64,000 bases of DNA from SOKP01 sp048887165 (GTDB lineage Archaea; Asgardarchaeota; Lokiarchaeia; Sigyniarchaeales; SOKP01), in assembly GCA_048887165.1 (NCBI GenBank), contig JBHLJZ010000002.1, forward strand, positions 1-64,000. Reading direction: 5' to 3'. Below, piece after piece: positions 46,047-55,069 of the stretch (position 1 is its first letter; the number at the start of each line of letters is the position of its first letter). The notes beneath the pieces were generated by a model, which was given only the letters and a program-made list of their open reading frames with translations, did not search any database and was not told the DNA's origin. The translations under genes were made by a program, and so were the position numbers.

Positions 46047-48008
46047 TCAAAAATTATAATATTTCTTCATTAAATAATCTATTTCTTCTTCATCTAAATT
46101 AAATAGAAGAAAAAATAATTTATCTATAAATCCCTTAATATATATTTGGTTTCTTTCCTTTAATGCTACTAAAATTGACTCATCGTTATAAAATGTAAAA
46201 AATTCTGATGCGTGGATTTTTTCATTTAAATTCCTCAGAACATCAGACTTATCTAAAAGATTAAACTCTATTAACCAAGAGCTCAAAAGCTTTATTAACG
46301 ATATGATTGATAATTCCCTTTTAGAATTGAATAAATTCAAATTTGGAATTAATAATCCATTTTCTAATTTCGTTTTACTTCTTTTTATAGAAATGTTTTT
46401 TGCTTTAAATAGAAACCTAACTAGTTTCGAATTTAAATAAGCAATCAGAAATAGATAAAATCCTTTGTCATACTTCGAATTAGGCCATAAAAAATAAGTG
46501 TCAGAAGTTGCAAAATAAGGATTGTCTGAATAACCAAACATATTTTCTTTAGAAATATATTTAAAAAATATTTTTGGTCTATTATCGTAAAATGGTTCAA
46601 GATCAATTAATCTCTGTTTTCTTATGTCATCAACTATAGTTATAAGACTTCCTCTTCTGGGGAAATATATGTCATGTGGATTTTCTTTTGCATTTATTAG
46701 TATTTGCTTTAAATATTTCTCGTATTGGCTTATATACAATGATAATGTAGGATATTTTTGTTTAATTAATTTATTTCTTTCTTCAGGATTTGATGTGATA
46801 AACTCGTTCTTATTAAAATAAATTAAATAACCAATAGATTCTAGTTTCTCAAACCCGTAAGGTATAATAGACTTACTTTTATAAATTTTTTTTAATCGTC
46901 TTTTTTCAGCATCTCTCAATACATGAAATTCTTTATCAATCTTTATTGAAATATCATTTTCATTCACTTTAAGATTAGTTCCTTGTTTTAAAATAAAAAA
47001 CGCATCTTTAATTAATATTAATCCATTTCTAACAAAGAAATAGTCTTTTAAATATGATATTTTGTCATTAATTTTACAAAATCTTTTGATTTTATTAATA
47101 GTAATCTTAACTTCTTCTGGATATAATAAATTCCAACTTCCTGCCCTCTCTAGATCATGATTAGATAAGCTCGATTGATAAATCTTAATATTGGGTGAAG
47201 GTTTATCATTTATAAGTTTATAAAATATCATTTTATTATAATCTTCATCAGAAAGCGATTGAGACGTGTTTTTTTGGATATTTATCACTTCAATCTTTTT
47301 ATTTGCATGTACAAGTTTTTCTTGTTCTGTTTTTTTCTGAAGAATAAAGATACAGTTATGCTGTCCTAAAGCATTTTTAAAGATTTTTAAATTAGCTAAA
47401 TCGATATATTGGATTAAAAAGCATTCATCGATAATATGAGGTTTTAAATGTTTTATCCCTGTTTTTTTAGATTTAGTAATCCAATATTTAGTTGTAATAA
47501 AGGAAAGGAGACCTCCTGGTTTTAGCATTTCTATCCCTAAATGGATAAAGTAGTAAAATAAATCCATATTTCCGACGAAAAATTTTCTACAAATAGGAAA
47601 ATGTTGTGCATAATTTTGAAAAAGTTCCGAATTATAGTTTTGTCCTAAATAAGGAGGATTTCCTATTATAACGTTGAATTTTTTATTAATATCTGCTCCT
47701 AGATAATCTTCAAATTGAAAATTTACTTGTGGATATAAAATTTCAAGGTGTTCTTTAAAGCTAGTATCAAGTTCGAATGCCGTAATTTCATTAAAATTGT
47801 GTTTAAGAAGTTGTTCTAAAAATACACCTGTACCAGTAGCAGGATCTAAGACTTTTAAATCCTCGAATGCAATATTACATCCTTGAGTGTCTTGTGCTTT
47901 ATTGATGATTTTTTTTACATTTTCAACCATGAATTTAGCAAGATAGGAAGGGGTAAAAATTTGCCCAATGGAATTATTAACTAGAGCATCGTCTTTTTTA
48001 ATAATCAT
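46047..48008 (-). CDS. N6-adenine DNA methyltransferase with specificity domain (orphan, type II/IIG-like)
   Basis: The 653-residue protein has AdoMet motif I DPATGTGVFLEQLL (near residue 52) and catalytic motif IV NPPYLGQ (near 115), the N6-adenine pattern. The middle and C-terminal part resembles a TaqI/Eco57I-type target recognition domain (FLWPNSKYDKGFYLFLIAYLNSKL). No restriction endonuclease motif (PD-ExK) and no restriction gene neighbours are seen. It may be an orphan methylase or part of a defence system that has lost its nuclease. It is very AT-rich, as are its neighbours. Confidence 0.85.
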   Translation of the reverse strand: MIIKKDDALVNNSIGQIFTPSYLAKFMVENVKKIINKAQDTQGCNIAFEDLKVLDPATGTGVFLEQLLKHNFNEITAFELDTSFKEHLEILYPQVNFQFEDYLGADINKKFNVIIGNPPYLGQNYNSELFQNYAQHFPICRKFFVGNMDLFYYFIHLGIEMLKPGGLLSFITTKYWITKSKKTGIKHLKPHIIDECFLIQYIDLANLKIFKNALGQHNCIFILQKKTEQEKLVHANKKIEVINIQKNTSQSLSDEDYNKMIFYKLINDKPSPNIKIYQSSLSNHDLERAGSWNLLYPEEVKITINKIKRFCKINDKISYLKDYFFVRNGLILIKDAFFILKQGTNLKVNENDISIKIDKEFHVLRDAEKRRLKKIYKSKSIIPYGFEKLESIGYLIYFNKNEFITSNPEERNKLIKQKYPTLSLYISQYEKYLKQILINAKENPHDIYFPRRGSLITIVDDIRKQRLIDLEPFYDNRPKIFFKYISKENMFGYSDNPYFATSDTYFLWPNSKYDKGFYLFLIAYLNSKLVRFLFKAKNISIKRSKTKLENGLLIPNLNLFNSKRELSIISLIKLLSSWLIEFNLLDKSDVLRNLNEKIHASEFFTFYNDESILVALKERNQIYIKGFIDKLFFLLFNLDEEEIDYLMKKYYNF

Positions 48009-48103
48009 CTAAATTTATTATTAACTTTGATATCTAAAAAGATGATGTTTTAGAAATTAAATGAAATTTAGTACAATAAAAAAACTTGAATTTAAGAAAA
48101 AAA

Positions 48104-49648
48104 TTAATGATGATGATTATGATCGTGGGGTTTTATTTTTATATTGACTGGCCTAAGAGAGCCTATTGCCCAACCAGCTACTTCATTAAGGGAAGGATGA
48201 ATTACCATTGATTTATAAATAGGCATAAATGACCCTCCTTCTGGACAAGCACGCTCAAGTTTTGGAATATCTGCTTTTTCAGATAATTCAGGTAATACAC
48301 AAGTAAATCCTGCATTCATTAAATATACAAACGGTTGTACTAATATAGCTGCATGTGGACCTACTACATGTGCGCCCAATATTCTATAAGATTTATCAAC
48401 TATTAATTTTACAAAGCCATCATCATCGTTTTCACTTTCATACCCCATTGCAAATCCCTTAGCTACCGAGGAATAATGCTTAATAGCAACAAATATTTCA
48501 TGTCCATTTTCAATAGCTTCTGATTGCGTCATTCCTACATGTCCAATTTGAGGATAAGTAAAAATAGCCCAAGGAACTGCGGAATAATCCACCGATTGTT
48601 TATTTTCTTCAGGACCAAATATATTGTTTACACATATTTCGGATTCATAATTTGCTTTATGCCGAAACTGGTATAACCCATTAGCATCTCCGATGCACCA
48701 GATATTGTTCTTATTAGTCTCAAGATAACTATTAGTTGTAATCCAGCCACGTTTATCTACTTCAATTCCCGTTTTCTCAACCTTCAGCAAATCTGCATTT
48801 GACTTTCTTCCCGCTGCAACTAAGATTTCTTCAGCTTTAATTTCTATTTCTTCCCCAGTTTTAGTATTTTGGGCAACTATTGCTTTCATTTTATTTTTTA
48901 TTTTTGCTTTAATTGCTTTATGATTTACTAATATATTCATAGTTTTCTTAAAATTTTCTGCTAAAAAATCGCTGATTTCTGGTTCCTCGGTCATAACTAA
49001 ACGAGGAAGCATTTCTATAATAGTAACCTGAGTTCCGAAAGTAGAAAAGACATGTGCAAATTCTGCTGCAATTACTCCGCCTCCAATAATTATCAGGCTC
49101 TCCCAAGGCTTATGTGGAAATTTATCGCCAAAGAAATTTTCATTAGTAATATATCCTACTTCCTCTAAATTTTCAATAGGGGGTATAAACGAGCGGGCAC
49201 CAGAAGCTATTACAAACTTTTCTCCCTTGAAGGTACCTATAATTTTGTTATCTTTTTTTTTTTTAACTTGCATTTCATATTCTCTGGTAAATTCACCAAT
49301 ACCCTTATATAAGGTAAGATTTGGAACCTGCGACAATCCTTCCTCAATTTCTTTGCTTTCATCAATCTGACTCCACATTCTCTTACTAATGAACTCCCAA
49401 TCGATTTTTTCAACCCTAAAATTCACTCCAACCTTAGAAGCATGTTGTGCTTCACGAATTAAATCAGCAGGATGAACTAAAACTTTAGAAGGAATACATC
49501 CTCTGGTTAAACATGTAGCTCCAAGTTTTGTATCTTCCACTAGTGCGCATTTTAAGCCCATTTGAAGTCCTGTGTTTAATACATTTAAACCAGCCCCACT
49601 TCCAATGACTACAAGATCATATGATTCCATAAAATCAATGTTTATCAT
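48104..49648 (-). CDS. Dihydrolipoamide dehydrogenase-like flavoprotein (pyridine nucleotide-disulfide oxidoreductase class I)
   Basis: The 514-residue enzyme has an FAD loop GSGAG, redox-active cysteines GATCLTRGCIPSK (C46 and C51), an NAD(P)H fold (IIGGGVIAAEFAHVF), a second FAD motif (WCIGDANG) and the C-terminal HPSLNEV with its base His. It reduces a disulfide or lipoyl group with NAD(P)H, or a mercuric or CoA-disulfide substrate. A natural His-rich end, HDHNHHH, may bind metal. It lies 163 bp after the second metF on the same strand, past a 16-bp palindrome. Confidence 0.9.
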   Translation of the reverse strand: MINIDFMESYDLVVIGSGAGLNVLNTGLQMGLKCALVEDTKLGATCLTRGCIPSKVLVHPADLIREAQHASKVGVNFRVEKIDWEFISKRMWSQIDESKEIEEGLSQVPNLTLYKGIGEFTREYEMQVKKKKDNKIIGTFKGEKFVIASGARSFIPPIENLEEVGYITNENFFGDKFPHKPWESLIIIGGGVIAAEFAHVFSTFGTQVTIIEMLPRLVMTEEPEISDFLAENFKKTMNILVNHKAIKAKIKNKMKAIVAQNTKTGEEIEIKAEEILVAAGRKSNADLLKVEKTGIEVDKRGWITTNSYLETNKNNIWCIGDANGLYQFRHKANYESEICVNNIFGPEENKQSVDYSAVPWAIFTYPQIGHVGMTQSEAIENGHEIFVAIKHYSSVAKGFAMGYESENDDDGFVKLIVDKSYRILGAHVVGPHAAILVQPFVYLMNAGFTCVLPELSEKADIPKLERACPEGGSFMPIYKSMVIHPSLNEVAGWAIGSLRPVNIKIKPHDHNHHH

Positions 49649-49781
49649 ATCAAATATAAAGTTTTTAGTAATGAACTAAAAACCATATTAAATATACTAT
49701 AAAATGCTGTATTTCAATAAAGAGAGACTGAAAATAGAAACCAAATAAAGTTAATAAATAAAACAATAAAAATTGGAATAT

Positions 49782-49797
49782 TTGTTGATATCAACAA
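49782..49797. promoter_or_regulatory. 16-bp perfect palindrome between metF2 and the flavoprotein gene
   Basis: TTGTTGATATCAACAA is self-complementary. It lies 14 bp after the metF2 stop and 134 bp before the flavoprotein start (minus strand). It could be an operator of the flavoprotein gene or an RNA hairpin at the metF2 end. Its sequence differs from the palindromes upstream of hdrA. Confidence 0.4.
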
Positions 49798-49811
49798 TTA
49801 TTCCTATAATT

Positions 49812-50741
49812 TTAACCTTTAATTATTTCCATTAATTTAGGGAAGATTCTAGGATAATGCACGGCCATACAATGGATTCCCGCCAACAAATTTTTTTTTC
49901 TCAATTCTGAAATAAAGGGTTTGAAAAACTCGTAATTATATTGATCATATAGTTCTTTTTGTTGGTTTTTATCAGAAATATCAGTTTTTACACTCTTCCA
50001 TCTGGCTAAAATTTCTTTAGGGACGCTTACCCCAGGAACAAAAGTATCAAAACCTTTCGCAATACCATAGCTCTTCATAGGAAAGATTCCAAGTAAGATA
50101 GGGACTTTATATCTATTAATCTCAGTTAAGAATTCAATTGTCCTGTCAAGATCATATACAACTTGCGTTTGTAAAAATTCGGCTCCTGCTTCCGCTTTTC
50201 GGCCAATCTTTAAAATCTCTGCTTCCATTGGTTCTGCATTTGGATTTGCAGCAGCACCAACATGGAGAGTAGGGGGATGTTCAATTTCATGACCATTTAC
50301 CTTTCCTGTATCAACCATTTCTCTTACAAGTTTTACTAAGGTTGCTGAATCTAAATCAAATACAGGCTTGCTTTCAGGCATATCTCCTAATGCTGTATGG
50401 TCACCCGTAAGAGAAAGAATATTCCTTAATCCTAAAGCATGACCCCCCATCAACATTCCGGCAATTCCAAGCTTATTTACATCTCTTACTGTTAATTGCC
50501 AAATTACTTCTAAATTCGCTTCCCTTTGAATAACATGTGAAGCAGCCATGCTATTAATTGTAACAATACCTAATGGGCTATCAGTTACATTTGCAGCTAT
50601 GACATAAGGAGCCATTTCTTTTGCTTCATAAATAGTGTGAGAGAGATCACATGTCTTTTCTGGCTCTAATTCACCGGTTAATATGAAATCACCTTTAACT
50701 AGGGCTTCTCCTAATCTTGAATATGTTTTCATTTCTGCCAT
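49812..50741 (-). CDS. metF: Methylene-tetrahydrofolate reductase, MetF family (copy 2)
   Basis: The 309-residue protein has the same motif order as the copy at 9774-10727: FILTGELEPEK, AANVTDSPLG, LSLTGDHTALGD, AAANPNAEP, FLQTQVVYD and a C-terminal GIHCMAVHYPR. It differs at many positions, so it is an old paralog. It has a good AGAGGTGA ribosome site ten bases upstream of the start at 50741. The gene order here is MetV then MetF in transcription, as in the first copy, but without Hdr genes. Confidence 0.92.
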   Translation of the reverse strand: MAEMKTYSRLGEALVKGDFILTGELEPEKTCDLSHTIYEAKEMAPYVIAANVTDSPLGIVTINSMAASHVIQREANLEVIWQLTVRDVNKLGIAGMLMGGHALGLRNILSLTGDHTALGDMPESKPVFDLDSATLVKLVREMVDTGKVNGHEIEHPPTLHVGAAANPNAEPMEAEILKIGRKAEAGAEFLQTQVVYDLDRTIEFLTEINRYKVPILLGIFPMKSYGIAKGFDTFVPGVSVPKEILARWKSVKTDISDKNQQKELYDQYNYEFFKPFISELRKKNLLAGIHCMAVHYPRIFPKLMEIIKG

Positions 50742-50757
50742 TTTTTTAGTTCACCTC

Positions 50758-51429
50758 TTATCTAAATATAACCTCTTGTTGATGACCACTTTCAGACCAA
50801 TCTCTAGCATCGCGTAATCTACTGAATAAATCTAACCTATTAATTGCTTTTAAACGATTAAATATTAATATCCATCCACAATCTTTCTCATAATTGCCAA
50901 CTTCACACTTTCCATCAACCATACCACCACAAGGACCATTCATTAATCCTTTAGCACAAGTTGCAATTGGACAAACTCCGCCTGTATAATTTAAATAACA
51001 GTCACCGCAAGCCCTACATCGCATATAAAATCTACCTATTCTTTCTGTCATACCAATAAATTTTGTGTTATTAGATATAAGAACAGGTTTCTCTGGATAT
51101 TTATTTTGTAATACTGTTACTATACTTTGAACTCCAAGCCCGCAACTGAGAGTTAAAACAGCATCTGAATCCTTTAATTCATCATCAATCTTTCGTAAGT
51201 CCTTCTTCATGACTCGATTATCGCATACATCTTCACTTACTACAACAGAAGTAATTTGATAACCTTTTTCTTCTAATTTATTTTTCCATTCTTCAGCACC
51301 TTCAGTCCCACCAGTCTGACATAAAGCAGCACAAGTCCCACAAGAAATAAGAGCTAACTTCCTTATATTATAGTTCTCTAAAGCTTCAAAAACTTCTACA
51401 TCCGGTTTTTTTGTAGTTATAACAACCAT
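50758..51429 (-). CDS. metV: MetV-like iron-sulfur/zinc subunit of methylene-tetrahydrofolate reductase (copy 2)
   Basis: The 223-residue protein has the canonical MetV cysteine pattern: N-terminal SCGTCAALCQTGG, central SCGLGVQ, and C-terminal CRACGDC, GVCPIATCAKGL and NGPCGGMVDGKCEVG. It precedes metF by 16 bp on the minus strand. It is the partner of the second MetF. The set probably uses NADH or ferredoxin via another partner, possibly the flavoprotein downstream (inference). Confidence 0.87.
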   Translation of the reverse strand: MVVITTKKPDVEVFEALENYNIRKLALISCGTCAALCQTGGTEGAEEWKNKLEEKGYQITSVVVSEDVCDNRVMKKDLRKIDDELKDSDAVLTLSCGLGVQSIVTVLQNKYPEKPVLISNNTKFIGMTERIGRFYMRCRACGDCYLNYTGGVCPIATCAKGLMNGPCGGMVDGKCEVGNYEKDCGWILIFNRLKAINRLDLFSRLRDARDWSESGHQQEVIFR

Positions 51430-51607
51430 TTCCTACCTATCCCAAATATGTATTTTTAAATTAAAAATTATCTTAAGAGGAGAAATTAATAAATGCATTT
51501 TAAGTTAATTATTAAAATTGAAAACAAAATTGACAAAATATTTTATCAGAATGACTAATTTTACTCTTAAAAATTTAAAAAAAGATAAGTATAATGTTAA
51601 AATAGGA

Positions 51608-53107
51608 TCATATGAAATTGAAAGCCCCAAAAGTTAATCTATGTTTCTGTCGAATGTATAAAATTACAACTAAAGAAAGAATACTTATGATAGCGATAAT
51701 CGCTATAAAAATTATAATTTCAACTGCAAATGGAACAGGAGTGAGTCCGCGGCAATAAAATATATCCATTGCATTATTTCGTCCATCGGACCAAGCTATG
51801 TGCGGGATATTGTTATAAAGCTGTATAGCAAAATATTCACCCGGTCTAGAAAACTCGCTAGAAGTAAATTCTTCTGCAATAGCAAGTTCTTCAGAAAAAA
51901 CTGTCACATTTCGATAAGGACCGGTAAAATTCAAAGTTCGATAATATGGTTTATATTTATCTTTTTGTTCACTATAATAAACGATATGGAGTTTACCTGA
52001 TCCATCAATTGCCATATCTGGGTTCCATTGATGTCCTGGAGTTGATGGATTAACTCTTACTCTATTACTCCAAGTCGAGCCAAAATCATCTGAATATCTT
52101 AAATAAACATCCCATGTGTCTGCTTGATGATCAAATTTATCAGCCCATAATACATAAAGCCTTCCATTTTCATCAAATTCAAGAACAGGTAAGGTTCCTT
52201 TGCTGGCGTATCCTCCAACAGTTTCAAACATGCAGTAATTACCATCTAAGTTTATAATTTCTGGAGGATCAAATGTTAAGCCCCCATCTATGCTCTTGGT
52301 AAAATACAAATTTCCACCTGATTCAGGGACCCAAGACCATGCAATGAAGATTTCTCCTGTACTATTTAAAGTTATATATGGGCCTACGAAGTAATAATCT
52401 TCTCCTAAGCTTAGGATTTCTTGATATGTATTTCCTTCATCTAATGATCGACTAACTCTCACAGTTGCATTCCCATTTGGATTGATATCGATATCATCAT
52501 ATACAACGTAAATGGTATTATTTTCTCCAACTACAATCGTCTCTTTATCTGCAAAATAAGCTCCATCTGTTGCATTGACGGTAATCCACGTCTCACCATC
52601 ATCATAACTTTTAGCAACAGTAATCTGCGTAAGATAACCACCTTCTGGATCTATAAAGTACTGATTTTCAAATTCGAGATAAGCATAATATATCGTATCA
52701 TTATACCAGTAGAGCCAAGGATCAGACTGTCTTGTTGTTCGCCCCTCAAACATAGGCATATTGTATGGATTAGTCCAAGTCTCTCCTTCATCAGTTGATC
52801 TTACAACACTTACTCTCGCTCCCCCGCCATTATGAGTCTCTGAATTCTTCCATCCTACAAAGATAATTCCGTCATCACTTATAGCCATTGAGACTTCTAC
52901 ATGATGTGGGTAAATACTATCATCAATTGATAAGCATCTATCATTAGAAAATGCCAATATCTCAGGATAAACCTCCTGATTTAACTTAACTTCATATCCA
53001 GTATTAAAATAAAGTTTAAAGGAAGCCAAAAAGGGTAGTAATGGTTCAATCGTGAATAAAATAATAACAAATAATTTTATTATTATTATTCTATTTGACA
53101 ATTTCAT
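51608..53107 (-). CDS. Exported BNR/Asp-box repeat protein (sialidase-like fold), C-terminal membrane anchor
   Basis: The 499-residue protein has an N-terminal signal segment (RIIIIKLFVIILFTI). At least five Asp-box repeats follow: STDEGETW, SYDDGETW, SLDEGNTY, SIDGGLTF and SDDFGSTW, spread over residues about 85-360, consistent with a beta-propeller. A transmembrane helix (about 462-487) and a basic tail end the protein. It would face the outside. The propeller fold occurs in sialidases and other glycan-binding proteins. I see no clear sialidase arginine triad (unproven), so it may only bind carbohydrate. Confidence 0.75.
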   Translation of the reverse strand: MKLSNRIIIIKLFVIILFTIEPLLPFLASFKLYFNTGYEVKLNQEVYPEILAFSNDRCLSIDDSIYPHHVEVSMAISDDGIIFVGWKNSETHNGGGARVSVVRSTDEGETWTNPYNMPMFEGRTTRQSDPWLYWYNDTIYYAYLEFENQYFIDPEGGYLTQITVAKSYDDGETWITVNATDGAYFADKETIVVGENNTIYVVYDDIDINPNGNATVRVSRSLDEGNTYQEILSLGEDYYFVGPYITLNSTGEIFIAWSWVPESGGNLYFTKSIDGGLTFDPPEIINLDGNYCMFETVGGYASKGTLPVLEFDENGRLYVLWADKFDHQADTWDVYLRYSDDFGSTWSNRVRVNPSTPGHQWNPDMAIDGSGKLHIVYYSEQKDKYKPYYRTLNFTGPYRNVTVFSEELAIAEEFTSSEFSRPGEYFAIQLYNNIPHIAWSDGRNNAMDIFYCRGLTPVPFAVEIIIFIAIIAIISILSLVVILYIRQKHRLTFGAFNFI

Positions 53108-53221
53108 TTTCTTTAAATATAAACATTATTAACTTAAATTTATTAAGATGATAAGATACTTTGATTAATTAAATTTATTCTAATTTTAATTAGGTAAAAA
53201 AAAAAGATAGAATTAATAAAT

Positions 53222-54700
53222 TCAGATGCTTAACATATAAGGTAATATTTTTACTAAGGGTACCGCTAAGCCACCCAATAAAGAGCCAATAGATGACAAT
53301 TTCTTAAGATATGCTTTTAAATCCTTGGTAACTTTAATTACTCGTGTTTTACCCTCGATAATAATGCCGTTTTCAGATAATAAGAAAATTTGTATTGTTT
53401 GTTCGCCAGTTTGCCTTGGCTCCAAGGTAAGCCAGATAGTATCCCCATTTTCAAGCATACTAGAAAGAACTCCTGCTATATCTTGTCCACCTGGGGATAT
53501 TAAAGGAATGGGTTTATCTGGAATTAAAAATGTACCCCTCCCTTCCACCTTTATATCAAGTTTTAATTTGCTAGGTTCAAATCCAGGCGCATTTACTTTT
53601 ATAATATAATTTTTATCTTCAGGGGCATTATTATAAAGGAATACCATAACGTTTAATTCTCGATTTAAATATACCACCTCTTGAGCAGTAGAATCCATAT
53701 ATATAGGATCGTTTGAAATCCGCTCAATATTATCAGCTAACTCCAGTTGGAGTCTATCAATTATATTAAAAAAACCAGGGTTATACTCTTTAATATAATT
53801 GAATAATTTATAGATATCTTTCGTAGAAAAATACCAAGAACCTTCAATTAATAATCCTCTATCAACATCAAAATCAACAGAGTCTACATTAATAATCTCT
53901 TTCAGCTCTCTGGCAAATTGATCGTCATTTAATACCCCTTGATACTTAAGATAATATAAAAATAAGATAGACTCAACCGCGAAAGTTACAGGTAATTCTT
54001 CTTCTTCTTGCTCCCTTACTTTTTGAACGAAATTAGGATTTAAAATTTTATTTAAGCCAACTAAATACTCATCCCATTTAAGAAATGTAACAGGATCAAG
54101 ATGGTCTGAAAACACTTCAGCAAAAAAATTATCTAAGAAGATCTTATGAGTCGTAGGTTTGTAAAAATCTTGTAGTCCATTAACATTATGTATATTTAGG
54201 TTTAAACTCCTAATTAGAATTGCTAAACCTAAACCAACTAAAGAAAAACCTGCAGCAAGAAATCCAATGTTTAGGTCAATTAAAACTAGCATAACGATAA
54301 ATAACCCAAGAGCAACAAAGCAAATTAGTGCAATAATCTTTAATAAATTCACCACTCTCTTTACACTGCTAGATAACATATCAAATCCATCTAAACTGTC
54401 TATGGGGCGACCTCTTTTTCGTTCAAATTTCAATCTTAATTTAAGTGATGAGTTAGTAGAATTTGCACCTAGCAGCAACATGATAGAATTAAATGCATAA
54501 AGTGCTAAAATGATGAGAAATATAATGTTTAGAGTAAAATTGAGAGCCTGAATAAATGCTAAAATGGTAACAATTACCAATATAATTGGTAAAATAAATA
54601 GCAAAAGTTTTCCAACTTTGGATATGTAAGATACTAATCTCCCCTGAAAACGTTCTTTTTTTATAATTTTTGATAAGTCCTTTTCTAACTGTCTTTCCAT
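53222..54700 (-). CDS. Large membrane protein with soluble C-terminal domain, unknown function
   Basis: The 492-residue protein has paired N-terminal hydrophobic helices (about 25-50 and 55-77) and a second pair (115-140 and 142-167). A soluble region of about 300 residues follows, ending in a beta-rich domain (DIKVEGRGTF to GKTRVIKVTKD) and a C-terminal hydrophobic segment (about 470-490). It is on the same strand as the BNR protein, 114 bp upstream, so co-transcription is possible. No known family. Confidence 0.55.
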   Translation of the reverse strand: MERQLEKDLSKIIKKERFQGRLVSYISKVGKLLLFILPIILVIVTILAFIQALNFTLNIIFLIILALYAFNSIMLLLGANSTNSSLKLRLKFERKRGRPIDSLDGFDMLSSSVKRVVNLLKIIALICFVALGLFIVMLVLIDLNIGFLAAGFSLVGLGLAILIRSLNLNIHNVNGLQDFYKPTTHKIFLDNFFAEVFSDHLDPVTFLKWDEYLVGLNKILNPNFVQKVREQEEEELPVTFAVESILFLYYLKYQGVLNDDQFARELKEIINVDSVDFDVDRGLLIEGSWYFSTKDIYKLFNYIKEYNPGFFNIIDRLQLELADNIERISNDPIYMDSTAQEVVYLNRELNVMVFLYNNAPEDKNYIIKVNAPGFEPSKLKLDIKVEGRGTFLIPDKPIPLISPGGQDIAGVLSSMLENGDTIWLTLEPRQTGEQTIQIFLLSENGIIIEGKTRVIKVTKDLKAYLKKLSSIGSLLGGLAVPLVKILPYMLSI

Positions 54701-54914
54701 TATTTATTTCCCTTTAAATTTATTATATCGAAAATTATATTATTAACAATTATACTCCTCTAATTTATATTTATTGATTGCTCAAAAACAAATGATTTTT
54801 TAAAAAATATTAGAATAAACCATTTATATTAATTTGTTGAAACATATTCAATTTTTAATAAAAAAGACAAAGATAATCTAAAATATATGGTAATAGGAAG
54901 GTAAAAAATACGTA

Positions 54915-55055
54915 ATGATATGCCATGAGCACATGTCTAACACTGAAGCTTGGAATCAAAATTTAGGTATAGCACATTTTTTTATCCAACAGGTTTGGGT
55001 ATGGTGGGCTGCTCAACAGATTGTTATTATCCAAGAATTGGATAAAAAGAAGTAA
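54915..55055 (+). CDS. 46-residue tryptophan-rich microprotein (candidate)
   Basis: ATG at 54915 to TAA at 55053-55055. The peptide has a polar start with Cys and His (MICHEHMSNTEAWNQ). An amphipathic helix rich in Trp, Phe, Gln and Ile follows (IAHFFIQQVWVWWAAQQ) and it ends ELDKKK. A GGAAGGT element lies 13 bases upstream; the spacing is somewhat long, and an internal ATG at 54933 is an alternative start. It runs tail-to-tail with the aldehyde oxidoreductase gene. The composition suggests membrane association. Candidate only. Confidence 0.4.
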   Translation: MICHEHMSNTEAWNQNLGIAHFFIQQVWVWWAAQQIVIIQELDKKK

Positions 55056-55069
55056 TAAATAAAAATTCT

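Noticed and set aside
48104..48127. HDHNHHH tail of the flavoprotein as an engineered His tag
   Set aside because: It interleaves Asp and Asn, sits in native genomic context, and shows no vector sequence around it.
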